Positions 53,803-61,650 of a DNA stretch of 64,000 nt are shown here, piece by piece. The position numbers and the translations under genes are program-made. Every line of letters starts with the position of its first letter. Positions within the stretch are counted from its first letter, which is position 1. The stretch comes from Pyxidicoccus caerfyrddinensis (lineage in GTDB: Bacteria > Myxococcota > Myxococcia > Myxococcales > Myxococcaceae): NCBI RefSeq assembly GCF_010894405.1, contig NZ_JAAIYA010000020.1, positions 124,001-188,000 of the forward strand, given 5' to 3'. Below the pieces are notes generated by a model, which was not told the DNA's origin, searched no databases, and was given only the letters and a program-made list of their open reading frames with translations.

Positions 53803-55434
53803 ATGGCATCCACCATCGCCCTCAATCCACCACCGGCCGTCCCGGTCCCGCGCAAGGTGACGAACAAGTGGCTCGTCACGCTGTCGGTGACGTTCGGCAC
53901 GCTGATGGGCGCCATCGACTCGTCCATCGTCAACGTGGCCATGCCGCAGCTGCGCGGCGCGGTGGGCGCCACGGTGCAGGAAATCACCTGGACGACGACG
54001 GGCTTCGTCATCGCCACGGTGATGGTGATGCCGCTGACGGGCTTCCTCGGACGCCTCTTCGGTCAGAAGCGCGTGTACCTGGGGTGCCTGCTGCTGTTCG
54101 TGGTGGGCTCGTTCCTGTGCGGCCTGGCGTGGAACCTGCCCTCGCTGGTCCTCTTCCGCTTCGTCCAGGGCCTGGGCGCTGGAGCGCTCCAGCCCACCGA
54201 GCAGGCCATCCTCCGGCAGACCTTCCCGCCCGAGGAGCAGGGCACGGCGATGGCGCTGTTCGCCATGGCCGTCATGGTGGGCCCGGCCATCGGCCCCACG
54301 CTGGGCGGCCTCATCGTCGACAACCTCCACTGGTCCTGGATCTTCTTCATCAACCTCCCGGTGGGCATCCTTGGCTTCTTCATGGTGGCGCGCTTCGTCC
54401 AGGAGGACGAGGAGCTGCGGACCTTCGCGCGGGCGGAGGCCGAGCGTCAGCGCAAGCACATGGACTGGGCCGGCATCATCCTGCTGTGCGTGGGGCTGGC
54501 CTCGCTCCAGTACCTCCTGGAGGAAGGGCAGAGCCATGACTGGTTCGAGTCCGGCGTCATCACCGCGTGCACCCTGGTGTCCTTCACCTGCCTGGCCGCC
54601 TTCGTCATCCGCGAGCTGACCGCGGAGGTGCCCGCCGTCAACCTGCGGCTGTTCAAGGACCCCGTGTTCGCCTCCGGCACGGTGTTCAACGCGCTGGTGT
54701 TCTCCATCCTCATGGCGAGCATGTTCCTGCTGCCGCTGTTCATGCAGGAGCTGCTGGGCTTCACCGCCACCCAGTCTGGCCTGGCGCTGATGCCGCGCAC
54801 GCTGGTGATGATGGTGATGATGCCCATCGTCGGGCGCCTCTACCGGCGCATTCCGCCGCGGATGCTCATCCTGACGGGCGTGGTGCTCACCGGCCTGGGC
54901 GCGTTCCAGATGAGCCACTTCTCGCTGCAGACGGGGACGGGCAACATCATCGGCGCGATTGCCCTCCAGGGCGTGGGCTTCAGCCTGCTGTTCGTCCCGC
55001 TCTCCACCGTGGCGCTGTCGAAGGTGCCGCGCGAGCGGATGGCGGATGCCACCGGCCTCAACTCGCTGCTGCGGCAGGTGGGCGGCTCCATCGGCCTGGC
55101 CATCTTCGCGACGCTGCTGTCCCGCTTCACCGTGCACGCCACGGCTGCCGTCTCCGCGCACGTCACGCTGGACCGGCTGGAGGTGGCGACTCGGATGGCG
55201 GCCATGCAGAAGGGCCTGTCCGGCATGGGCATGGACGCGGTGAGCGCCCAGGCGCTGGGGCTCCGCATGATGGCCGGCACCGTCGCGCGGCAGGCGGCGG
55301 TGCTCGCCTTCGACAAGCTCTTCGTGCTGGCGGCGCTGCTCTTCGTGGTGGTGCTGCCCCTGGTTTTCCTGCTCAAGGCCCCCAAGGGTGGCCCGGCTTC
55401 CGGTGAGAAGCCGCACATCGACGTGGAGATATAG
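53803..55434 (+). CDS. DHA2 family MFS drug exporter, EmrB-like
   Basis: The product is 543 aa with 14 predicted transmembrane helices, the DHA2 form. Marks of the family are DSSIVNVAMPQL in helix 1, the GxxxGPxxGG pattern (MAVMVGPAIGPTLGG) in helix 5, and WSWIFFINLPVG just after it. ATG 53803 has GGAGG inside the end of tetR. EmrB proteins use the proton gradient to move hydrophobic compounds through a tripartite pump. The HlyD-type adaptor follows after 3 bp. An outer-membrane channel of the TolC type is absent here and must come from elsewhere. Its place near PKS genes suggests a role in self-resistance or export, by inference. Confidence 0.94.
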   Translation: MASTIALNPPPAVPVPRKVTNKWLVTLSVTFGTLMGAIDSSIVNVAMPQLRGAVGATVQEITWTTTGFVIATVMVMPLTGFLGRLFGQKRVYLGCLLLFVVGSFLCGLAWNLPSLVLFRFVQGLGAGALQPTEQAILRQTFPPEEQGTAMALFAMAVMVGPAIGPTLGGLIVDNLHWSWIFFINLPVGILGFFMVARFVQEDEELRTFARAEAERQRKHMDWAGIILLCVGLASLQYLLEEGQSHDWFESGVITACTLVSFTCLAAFVIRELTAEVPAVNLRLFKDPVFASGTVFNALVFSILMASMFLLPLFMQELLGFTATQSGLALMPRTLVMMVMMPIVGRLYRRIPPRMLILTGVVLTGLGAFQMSHFSLQTGTGNIIGAIALQGVGFSLLFVPLSTVALSKVPRERMADATGLNSLLRQVGGSIGLAIFATLLSRFTVHATAAVSAHVTLDRLEVATRMAAMQKGLSGMGMDAVSAQALGLRMMAGTVARQAAVLAFDKLFVLAALLFVVVLPLVFLLKAPKGGPASGEKPHIDVEI

Positions 55435-55437
55435 AAG

Positions 55438-56673
55438 ATGTCGACTCCTTCCTCGGCTCCCCAGCTCGTCACTCCCGAGAGTCCGGCCAAGGCCCCTCAG
55501 GCCCCGCGCCGGAGCGGCAAGCGCGCCTACCTCATCCTCGCCGGCGTCGTGGCGGCGGTGCTGCTGCTCATCGGCGGGTTCAAGGTCCTCACCGTCGGCC
55601 AGGAGGCCACCGACGACGCGCAGGTGGAGGCGGATGTGGTGCCGCTGTCCGTGCGCGTCTCCGGCCCCGTGCTGCGCGTGGCGGTGGCGGACAACACGGT
55701 GGTGCACAAGGGCGACGTGCTCGTGGAGTTGGACGCGCGCGAGTACGCCGCCCAGGTGAAGCAGGCGGAGGCGGAGCTGGAGTCCGCGCGCGCCCAGGCG
55801 GACGCGGCGGACGCGCAGGTGGCGGTGACGACGGCGGGCGCCAAGGGCGGCTTCTCCACGGCGCGCGCCCAGATGTCCACCAGCGCCGCGGCGGCGGGCG
55901 GCGCCGAGGCCCAGGTGGCCGCGGCCCGGGCGGCCCTCAGTCGCGCGGAGGCCCAGGCGCGCAAGGCCGAGCTGGATTTGCAGCGCGCGAAGACGCTGCG
56001 CGAGCAGAACGTGGTGGCGCAGCAGTCGCTGGACGACGCCCAGGCGGGCTCCGACACCGCGAAGGCCGCGGTGGAAGGTGCGCGCGCGCAGCTCACCGCC
56101 GCCGAGGAGAGCCGCCGCATGGCCCAGGGCAAGGTGGCCGAGGCCCAGGGACAGCTCGACCAGAGCGCGCCCATCGACTCGAAGATTGCCGCGGCCCAGG
56201 CCAGCGCGGCGCTCGCTCACGCCCGGGTGAAGGCGACCGAGGCGACACTGGAGCAGGCGAAGCTGCGGCTGGACTACACCCGCGTCCTCGCGCCCTCGGA
56301 CGGGCAGGTGTCGCGGCTGTCCGTCCATGAAGGCCAGTTCCTCGGCGCCGGGCAGCTGGTGGCGGAGCTGGTGCCCACGCAGACGTACGTGGTGGCCAAC
56401 TTCAAGGAGACCCAGGTGGGCGACATGAAGCCGGGCCAGGTGGTGGAGGTGGAGGTGGACGCGTACTCCGGCAAGACGCTGGAAGGCCGCGTGGAGAGCC
56501 TGTCGGGTGGCACCGGCGCGCGCTTCTCGCTGCTGCCGCCGGACAACGCCTCGGGCAACTTCGTGAAGGTGGTGCAGCGCGTGCCCGTGCGCATCGCCTG
56601 GAGCCACCCGCCGGAAGGACTCACCCTGCGCGCGGGCCTGTCCGCCCACGTGACGGTGCACACGCGCAACTGA
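55438..56673 (+). CDS. HlyD/EmrA-type membrane fusion protein
   Basis: The product is 411 aa. After a short cytoplasmic tail a single membrane helix (about residues 29-49) is followed by the EmrA-like start TDDAQVEADVVPLSVRVSG, a biotinyl-lipoyl-like half motif, a long Ala/Gln-rich coiled-coil hairpin (about 100-260), the second half of the lipoyl domain (DYTRVLAPSDGQVSRL) and a beta-barrel part. It links the inner-membrane exporter to an outer-membrane channel. It starts 3 bp after the exporter gene, completing a tetR-emrB-emrA operon. Confidence 0.94.
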   Translation: MSTPSSAPQLVTPESPAKAPQAPRRSGKRAYLILAGVVAAVLLLIGGFKVLTVGQEATDDAQVEADVVPLSVRVSGPVLRVAVADNTVVHKGDVLVELDAREYAAQVKQAEAELESARAQADAADAQVAVTTAGAKGGFSTARAQMSTSAAAAGGAEAQVAAARAALSRAEAQARKAELDLQRAKTLREQNVVAQQSLDDAQAGSDTAKAAVEGARAQLTAAEESRRMAQGKVAEAQGQLDQSAPIDSKIAAAQASAALAHARVKATEATLEQAKLRLDYTRVLAPSDGQVSRLSVHEGQFLGAGQLVAELVPTQTYVVANFKETQVGDMKPGQVVEVEVDAYSGKTLEGRVESLSGGTGARFSLLPPDNASGNFVKVVQRVPVRIAWSHPPEGLTLRAGLSAHVTVHTRN

Positions 56674-56772
56674 GTGGCGCGTTCCGCCGGTGTTGCAGAA
56701 GTGCAGGGCCCGGTCGGTTGGGCGCCGGAGCGCGATGCTCCGGCGCGGTGACGCGCGCTAGCGTCCGTCGGC

Positions 56773-57675
56773 ATGCACACCCGACTGCTCGTCTTCGTCC
56801 TCGCCGCCGTGTGTCTCGTGGCCCCTCGTGCCCAGGCCCGGCCCTACCGCGCCATCATCACTCGCACCGCGGAGACCACCCAGAGCGGCAACCTGGAGCT
56901 GGGCCTGCGGTACCAGGGCTTCTTCGCGCTCGACTTCGAAGAGTCGCAGCCCTACCAGCAAATCTCGCCGAGCTTGCGCTTCGGCATCCTCGACAACCTG
57001 GAGGTCAACCTCTACCTGGAGCTGCTTGCGCTGGGCCTCCCGGGAGAGGACGAGTTCGAGCTCGCCTTCGGTGACATCCCCGTGGGGTTGCAGTGGTCCT
57101 TCCTGAAGACGCCGAAGGTGGCGCTGGGTGTCTACGGGCGCGTCACGCTGCCCACGGGCCCCAGTGAGGAGGACGGCATCATCCCCAGCCTGTCGGACGG
57201 CACGTGGGACTGGGAGGGCACCCTCATCGGCGAGTTCCGGGCGACGAAGGACCTGCGCTTCATGCTCAACGGCGGCTACTTCCACCAGGGCACGCGCGAC
57301 AGGGGCACGCTGCCGGACTTCGACGTCCCGGACGCGGTGCAGGTGTCGCTGGCCGGCACGTACAACCTCGACAAGTTCACCATGCTGGGGCTGGAGGTGG
57401 TCAGCCGCATCTATTTCGAGGATGTGATTACGCCGGTGTGGCGCGACAACGCCACGCAGGTGGAAATCATCCCCGTGCTGCGTCACGAGGCCTTCCCCGG
57501 CCTGGTGCTGGAGGCCGTCGCGGGCGTGGCGGTGACGCCGGAGCTGAGCGAAATCTACCAGTTCCGCGTCCTGCTCGGCGGCACCTACGAGTTCGACCTC
57601 GCCTCGGGGCCGAAGCTGCCCACGAAGGAGGAGGACCTCCGCCGGCCCAAGGTGCCCTCGCGCCGACGCCGCTGA
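56773..57675 (+). CDS. Outer-membrane beta-barrel protein of unknown role
   Basis: The product is 300 aa with a signal peptide (residues 1-22, ending AQA) and then alternating amphipathic strands typical of a 10-12-strand barrel (LELGLRYQGFFAL, LRFGILDNLEVNLYLEL, VALGVYGRVTLPTG and so on). It resembles the transporter-like barrels of the phenol-degradation MetA type, but I cannot assign a family. It is not a TolC-type protein, as it lacks the helical hairpins. The gene starts 99 bp after emrA on the same strand. The C-terminal tail (about 20 residues) is basic and probably lies in the periplasm. Confidence 0.75.
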   Translation: MHTRLLVFVLAAVCLVAPRAQARPYRAIITRTAETTQSGNLELGLRYQGFFALDFEESQPYQQISPSLRFGILDNLEVNLYLELLALGLPGEDEFELAFGDIPVGLQWSFLKTPKVALGVYGRVTLPTGPSEEDGIIPSLSDGTWDWEGTLIGEFRATKDLRFMLNGGYFHQGTRDRGTLPDFDVPDAVQVSLAGTYNLDKFTMLGLEVVSRIYFEDVITPVWRDNATQVEIIPVLRHEAFPGLVLEAVAGVAVTPELSEIYQFRVLLGGTYEFDLASGPKLPTKEEDLRRPKVPSRRRR

Positions 57676-57838
57676 GCGGGGCCGGTCGTCCGAGAGCCAT
57701 TGCTCGCCTGCCTGGACTCCTCCGAAGGGGCAGGCCCTGGAGTGCCCGGGAGTGGACCTACAGGAAACCCACGTCTTCGCTGTTGTCCCCCATGCCGTAG
57801 TGTTCATACAGGGTGGGGCGTCATGGGAAGGCCGGCCA

Positions 57839-58909
57839 ATGAGTCAAAAACAACCAGAACGCGCACAGACCGATGGCAGCCTTCGCAGCGAGCGCGCCAG
57901 GACGGACTCGGAGCTGGACAAGAAGCGGGCCTCGATAGCCGAGGATTCGGACGAGGTCCTCGCTCGCGCTCATGCCCGCGCGGATGGCGTGCTCAAGGCT
58001 GCCCGCGCGAAGGCCGACACGGCGGGTGTTGGCTCGACTGCTGCGCTCAGGGGCGAGCGAAAAGAGGAGGACCGCGCCCTGGCCGAGGAGCGCACCTCCC
58101 AGGCTGCTCAACTGACCCGCGAGCGCGAGGAGCGGCGGAGAGCGCTCGCGGAGCTCCTCCGCTTCGAGCGTGACGAGACGGACAAGGACCTGCTGATAGA
58201 GCGCACGGGGGCCGACGCCGCATTGGTCACCCGCGATGACTTTCTCGGGATGGTCAGTCATGACCTCCGCTCGATGCTGGGAGGCATCGCCGTGAGTACC
58301 GCCCTCATGGTGAAGGAAGCGACGAACGACGCCGCTGGCAAGAAGGTCGTGCAGCGTGCCGAGGGCATCCAGCGATTCACGGCCCGCATGAACCGCCTCC
58401 TCGGCGATTTGCTGGACGTCGTCAGCATCGAGGCGGGTCAGCTCCAGGTGAGTCCCGTGCCCGACGACCTCACCCGGGTGATGCGCGAGTCGGTCGAGGC
58501 CTTCCAGCACGTGGCCTCCGCTCAAGGCATCTCGCTCTCGGTGGTCGACTCCCCCGGACCGCTCCTCGCGACTTTCGACCCCGAGCGCGTCCTCCAGGTC
58601 CTCGCGAACCTCCTGAGCAATGCCTTGAAGTTCACCCGCGAAGGCGGCCGGGTCGAGCTTCGCGCCGTGTCAGAGGGCGCGCTGTGCAGGGTCTCCGTCA
58701 CCGATACCGGCTCGGGAATCCCGGACGACCAGCTGGAATCGATTTTCGAGCGGTTCCGCCAGGTGAGCCGGTTTGACCGCCGCGGGCACGGGCTCGGGTT
58801 GCACATCTCCAAATGCCTCGTCGAGGCACATGGCGGGCGCATCTGGGCGGAGAGCCGCCTCGGGAGTGGCAGCACATTCCATTTCACGCTGCCGCGCGCC
58901 GGGGAGTGA
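57839..58909 (+). CDS. Soluble orphan sensor histidine kinase
   Basis: The product is 356 aa from ATG 57839. There are no membrane segments. Residues 1-125 form a charged coiled coil in which ER-TD-L-type units recur (RSERARTDSELDKKR, then LAEERTSQ and LTREREERRR), a head seen on many myxobacterial kinases. HisKA follows with the phospho-acceptor H141 (GMVSHDLRS), then the HATPase domain with N box LLSNALKFT, G1 DTGSGIPDDQ, F box and G2 GHGLGLHISK. There is no receiver and no response regulator gene close by. It probably signals through a partner encoded elsewhere. Confidence 0.92.
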   Translation: MSQKQPERAQTDGSLRSERARTDSELDKKRASIAEDSDEVLARAHARADGVLKAARAKADTAGVGSTAALRGERKEEDRALAEERTSQAAQLTREREERRRALAELLRFERDETDKDLLIERTGADAALVTRDDFLGMVSHDLRSMLGGIAVSTALMVKEATNDAAGKKVVQRAEGIQRFTARMNRLLGDLLDVVSIEAGQLQVSPVPDDLTRVMRESVEAFQHVASAQGISLSVVDSPGPLLATFDPERVLQVLANLLSNALKFTREGGRVELRAVSEGALCRVSVTDTGSGIPDDQLESIFERFRQVSRFDRRGHGLGLHISKCLVEAHGGRIWAESRLGSGSTFHFTLPRAGE

Positions 58910-59011
58910 TGTCACGGGGCGGCGGACCCGCGGTGTCAGGCGGTACCCCGCATTTCAGGGCTGTCCAGGATTTCGTTAGGGTGCTCTCCCTTTCGAAGTC
59001 CTGGAGGTCCC

Positions 59012-60634
59012 ATGCACTTGCGTCGGTTCTCGTTCCTCGTCGTCCCCTCCGTTGCCGCGTGGCTCGGCTGTGCTGGCGGTGAGCCCGGCACGTCGCCGGA
59101 GTCTGATGAAGGCCTTCCCCAGGTGGTGGTGGTGGACCCCGGGCAGGCGGGAGATGGGACGTGGATGGGCGTGGAGCTCGCCGCGGGTTGTGACACGGAT
59201 GGCGGCACGCCCAGCAACACGGTGCTGGTGACGAGCTCCACGCGCTACCACACGGCGGCGGGCGTGGCGACGCGGCCCAATGACATGTCGGCGAGCCCTC
59301 CCGAGGTGCTCGTCCCCAACGGGTTGACGTTCACCCGTATCACCGGCACGGCGGTGGACGGCGGCTACCAGTTCACTGGCGTGCCCTCCGGCGCGTACTA
59401 CCTGAAGACGGGCACCAGCTACATCGTCACGGACGAGCGGCAGGTGGAGCTGGGTACCAACCGGTTGGGACGGGCGGACACCGTCTTCACCTCGCAGTAC
59501 GTGACGCCGCTGCAGCTGAACCTGTCGGGGCTGGCGCCGTGGACGCCCTACAGGAGCTCCTTCTTGCCGGGCTCCAGCGTGGCGGTGGCATCCGGCCAGG
59601 TGGAGGTGTTCGGCGAGATGGAATTTCCAGGAGGGGTTGCCGCGGGCCAGACGAGCCTCGTGACCAACCAGGCCTCGCTGCCCAATTTCATGGGCAACTT
59701 TCCCGTCTTCAGCGCGAGCGCTGGAGACAAGCTGTACGTGAGCCAGCTCGGACAGCAGGACGCGGGCACGCTGCCGGACGGGGGCGCTCTGGCCTACGAA
59801 ACGGTGGTGCGCGGCCTGGAGACGAGCGCCTTCAACTTCACGCCGAACGGCACCGCCGCCCTGCCCATCAGCGGGGTGATGCAGCCGGTGAGCATGACCG
59901 AGCTCCCCATCGAGTGGCGCCTGCCCGAGTACACCATCCGGGCCTCGGAGGTGCATCCGGCGGCCACGCTCGGCACGTCCACGTTCAGCATCGTTCCCGC
60001 CGCGCATGGCCTGACGAACGGGTGGATTGGCTATTCGGGCGAGCTGCTCAACCTCCTGCTGCCGCAGGGCGCCTCGTTCAACCTCACGCGCCGGCTGACG
60101 TATGGCAACCCGTTCCCGTCCACCTGGGGCGTGGTGGGGACCACGAGTTACTCGTTCCGGGTGGTGGGCACCGTCGCCGGCAGCCCCACCCAGTACACCG
60201 TCAGCGGTAGCATCGCCACGTCTGACCGGCTGGAGAACCTCGTGGCCGGTCCGCTGCTGCCGCGCGTGACGTCGCCCCGGTCGCTGAGCATCGACGGGAT
60301 TGCGGCGAGCGTGCAACGCGAGGTGGGCACCGTCAGCCCCGTCATCTCCTGGCTGCCGCCGTCCATGGGCTCACCCTCGGCGTACCGGATGACCCTCTAC
60401 CGGTTCCCGCCAGGGCAGACCAACGCGACCACGCATGCGCGCTTCTACCTGCCCGGCTCGGCCACGCAGGTGCGGCTGCCGGCCGGGACGCTGGCTCCGG
60501 CCTCCATCTACTACCTGCGCGTGACGGCGGTGGACGCGCCCAACTACGACGTCGAGCACGAGCCGTTCGTCTCCGCTGAGCGGCTGCCCTACGCCTCCGC
60601 GGACGCCCTCAGCTCCCTGTTCACGACGCCGTGA
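59012..60634 (+). CDS. Large lipoprotein with fibronectin-like end, unknown function
   Basis: The product is 540 aa. ATG 59012 has GGAGG six bases upstream. It starts with a lipoprotein signal (lipobox WLGC) and a short acidic linker. The rest is beta-rich with many Thr, Ser and Gly, and no catalytic motif. The last 100 residues (SPVISWLPPSMGSPSAYRMTL in pieces, ending with YYLRVTAVDAPNYD) look like a fibronectin type III module. It is probably a surface-attached scaffold or binding protein. The family is otherwise unknown to me. Confidence 0.72.
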   Translation: MHLRRFSFLVVPSVAAWLGCAGGEPGTSPESDEGLPQVVVVDPGQAGDGTWMGVELAAGCDTDGGTPSNTVLVTSSTRYHTAAGVATRPNDMSASPPEVLVPNGLTFTRITGTAVDGGYQFTGVPSGAYYLKTGTSYIVTDERQVELGTNRLGRADTVFTSQYVTPLQLNLSGLAPWTPYRSSFLPGSSVAVASGQVEVFGEMEFPGGVAAGQTSLVTNQASLPNFMGNFPVFSASAGDKLYVSQLGQQDAGTLPDGGALAYETVVRGLETSAFNFTPNGTAALPISGVMQPVSMTELPIEWRLPEYTIRASEVHPAATLGTSTFSIVPAAHGLTNGWIGYSGELLNLLLPQGASFNLTRRLTYGNPFPSTWGVVGTTSYSFRVVGTVAGSPTQYTVSGSIATSDRLENLVAGPLLPRVTSPRSLSIDGIAASVQREVGTVSPVISWLPPSMGSPSAYRMTLYRFPPGQTNATTHARFYLPGSATQVRLPAGTLAPASIYYLRVTAVDAPNYDVEHEPFVSAERLPYASADALSSLFTTP

Positions 60635-60650
60635 GAGGGGCTCGCGAGGC

Positions 60651-61289
60651 TCACCATGTACCCACGTCGGTGGACAGCGGCACGGAGGAGGGGAGCCCGG
60701 TGAGGCCCACCACCCAGGACTGGGGGAACGCGGACGCGGCGGCGTTGTACTGCGTGGCCAGCCCGTCATAGCGGCGCTTCTCCACCGCCACCCGGTTGTC
60801 CGCTCCGGAGAGCTGCGCGTCGCGCTCCGGGCCGGGGGTGGCGGTGGTGTACCGCTGCTCCACCTCCACGCGGCGCTCCAGCACGTTGCGCACCTGCGCG
60901 CGCTGGCGCGTCACTTCCTGGAGCGTGGTGTTCAGGCCGTTGCGCACGGACAGCCCGCTCAGCCCGGCCACGCCCGCGAGGCTCGCGGCGACGATGGCGC
61001 CCAGCCTCAGGCGTCGGCCCAGCCGTTCCCTCCGGGCCTTCGCCAAGGCCTCTTCCTCTCGCCGGGCCTGTTCCTGCTCCTGACGGCGTTGCGCCAGGGC
61101 CGCCATCGCCCGGTCGATGTACTGGCCGGGGATGTCCAGTTCCTCGCCGATGCGCTTGAGGTCGTCGGCGGTGAGCGTCTCCGGCGCGGCGTCCTTCTGC
61201 ATCATCCGCGTTGCGGTGTGGATGAGGTCGTCCACGTCGTCGTAGGCGACCTGTCCCTGGGGCGGGCGGTTTCTGGGGGACTCGCTCAT
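60651..61289 (-). CDS. Shortened LemA-like membrane protein
   Basis: The product is 212 aa. Residues 1-95 are cytoplasmic with a helical stretch rich in Arg and Glu (AALAQRRQEQEQARREEE). One transmembrane helix lies at about 96-114. The C-terminal part retains the second half of LemA (DNRVAVEKRRYDGLATQYNA followed by AFPQ), but the usual first half with the LIPNLV hallmark is missing. It thus seems a hybrid: a new cytoplasmic head on a LemA-type periplasmic helix pair. The gene lies tail to tail with the fibronectin-like lipoprotein, 16 bp apart. A full LemA is encoded at 15425. Confidence 0.7.
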   Translation of the reverse strand: MSESPRNRPPQGQVAYDDVDDLIHTATRMMQKDAAPETLTADDLKRIGEELDIPGQYIDRAMAALAQRRQEQEQARREEEALAKARRERLGRRLRLGAIVAASLAGVAGLSGLSVRNGLNTTLQEVTRQRAQVRNVLERRVEVEQRYTTATPGPERDAQLSGADNRVAVEKRRYDGLATQYNAAASAFPQSWVVGLTGLPSSVPLSTDVGTW

Positions 61290-61455
61290 TGCGGCGACGA
61301 TACGCCGGATGCGCGCGGGGCCGGAAACAGGGCGCTGCCCCTTCAGGGGAGCTTCATCCGCCGCTTCTGGTTCTCGACGGGACCGGGTCTCAGTAGAGCG
61401 GGACGTGGCCTCCGCGTGCCCTGCATCGGCCCGCGCCAGCTCGACTGCCCGGCTC

Positions 61456-61470
61456 GGTAACCGTGTTACC
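61456..61470. repeat. GGTAAC-N3-GTTACC dyad upstream of the second PKS
   Basis: A perfect 6-bp inverted repeat around 3 bases, about 180 bp before the PKS start. The size fits a homodimeric repressor site. It lies 9 bp from the larger palindrome at 61480, and the two may work together. Confidence 0.45.
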
Positions 61471-61479
61471 CTTCCCGCA

Positions 61480-61499
61480 GGAGGTGCCCGGGCACCTCC
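61480..61499. repeat. Perfect 20-bp palindrome upstream of the second PKS
   Basis: GGAGGTGCCCGGGCACCTCC is its own reverse complement without a spacer. Lacking a loop, it is more likely a protein-binding site than a transcription terminator. The PKS starts about 150 bp downstream. Confidence 0.5.
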
Positions 61500-61650
61500 C
61501 GAGGGGAGACTCCTGGTCCGGAGGTCCGGGACAGGCTGTCACCTGGGGGGCAGGCAAGGGAACTCGTATGCTGGGGCAGGGGGCTCGCGCCGCTCGCCTC
61601 AGGTGTGTTGGAACGGGCTCCCAGAAAAACGCCGAGAGACGAGTGACCGC

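Larger units (their letters stand above)
61290..61650. other. Leader region of the second PKS gene, with two palindromes
   Basis: The 361 bases hold the promoters of the LemA-like gene and of the PKS. No convincing -35/-10 pair is seen. The clear elements are GGTAACCGTGTTACC (61456-61470, a 6-bp dyad around 3 bases) and GGAGGTGCCCGGGCACCTCC (61480-61499, a perfect 20-bp palindrome). A CTCCC/GGGGAG pair overlaps the end of the latter. I see no credible gene in the stretch. Confidence 0.5.

Noticed and set aside
53614..56661. 1015-codon minus-strand frame opposite the exporter operon
   Set aside because: Shadow of the EmrB/EmrA genes with His/Arg bias.
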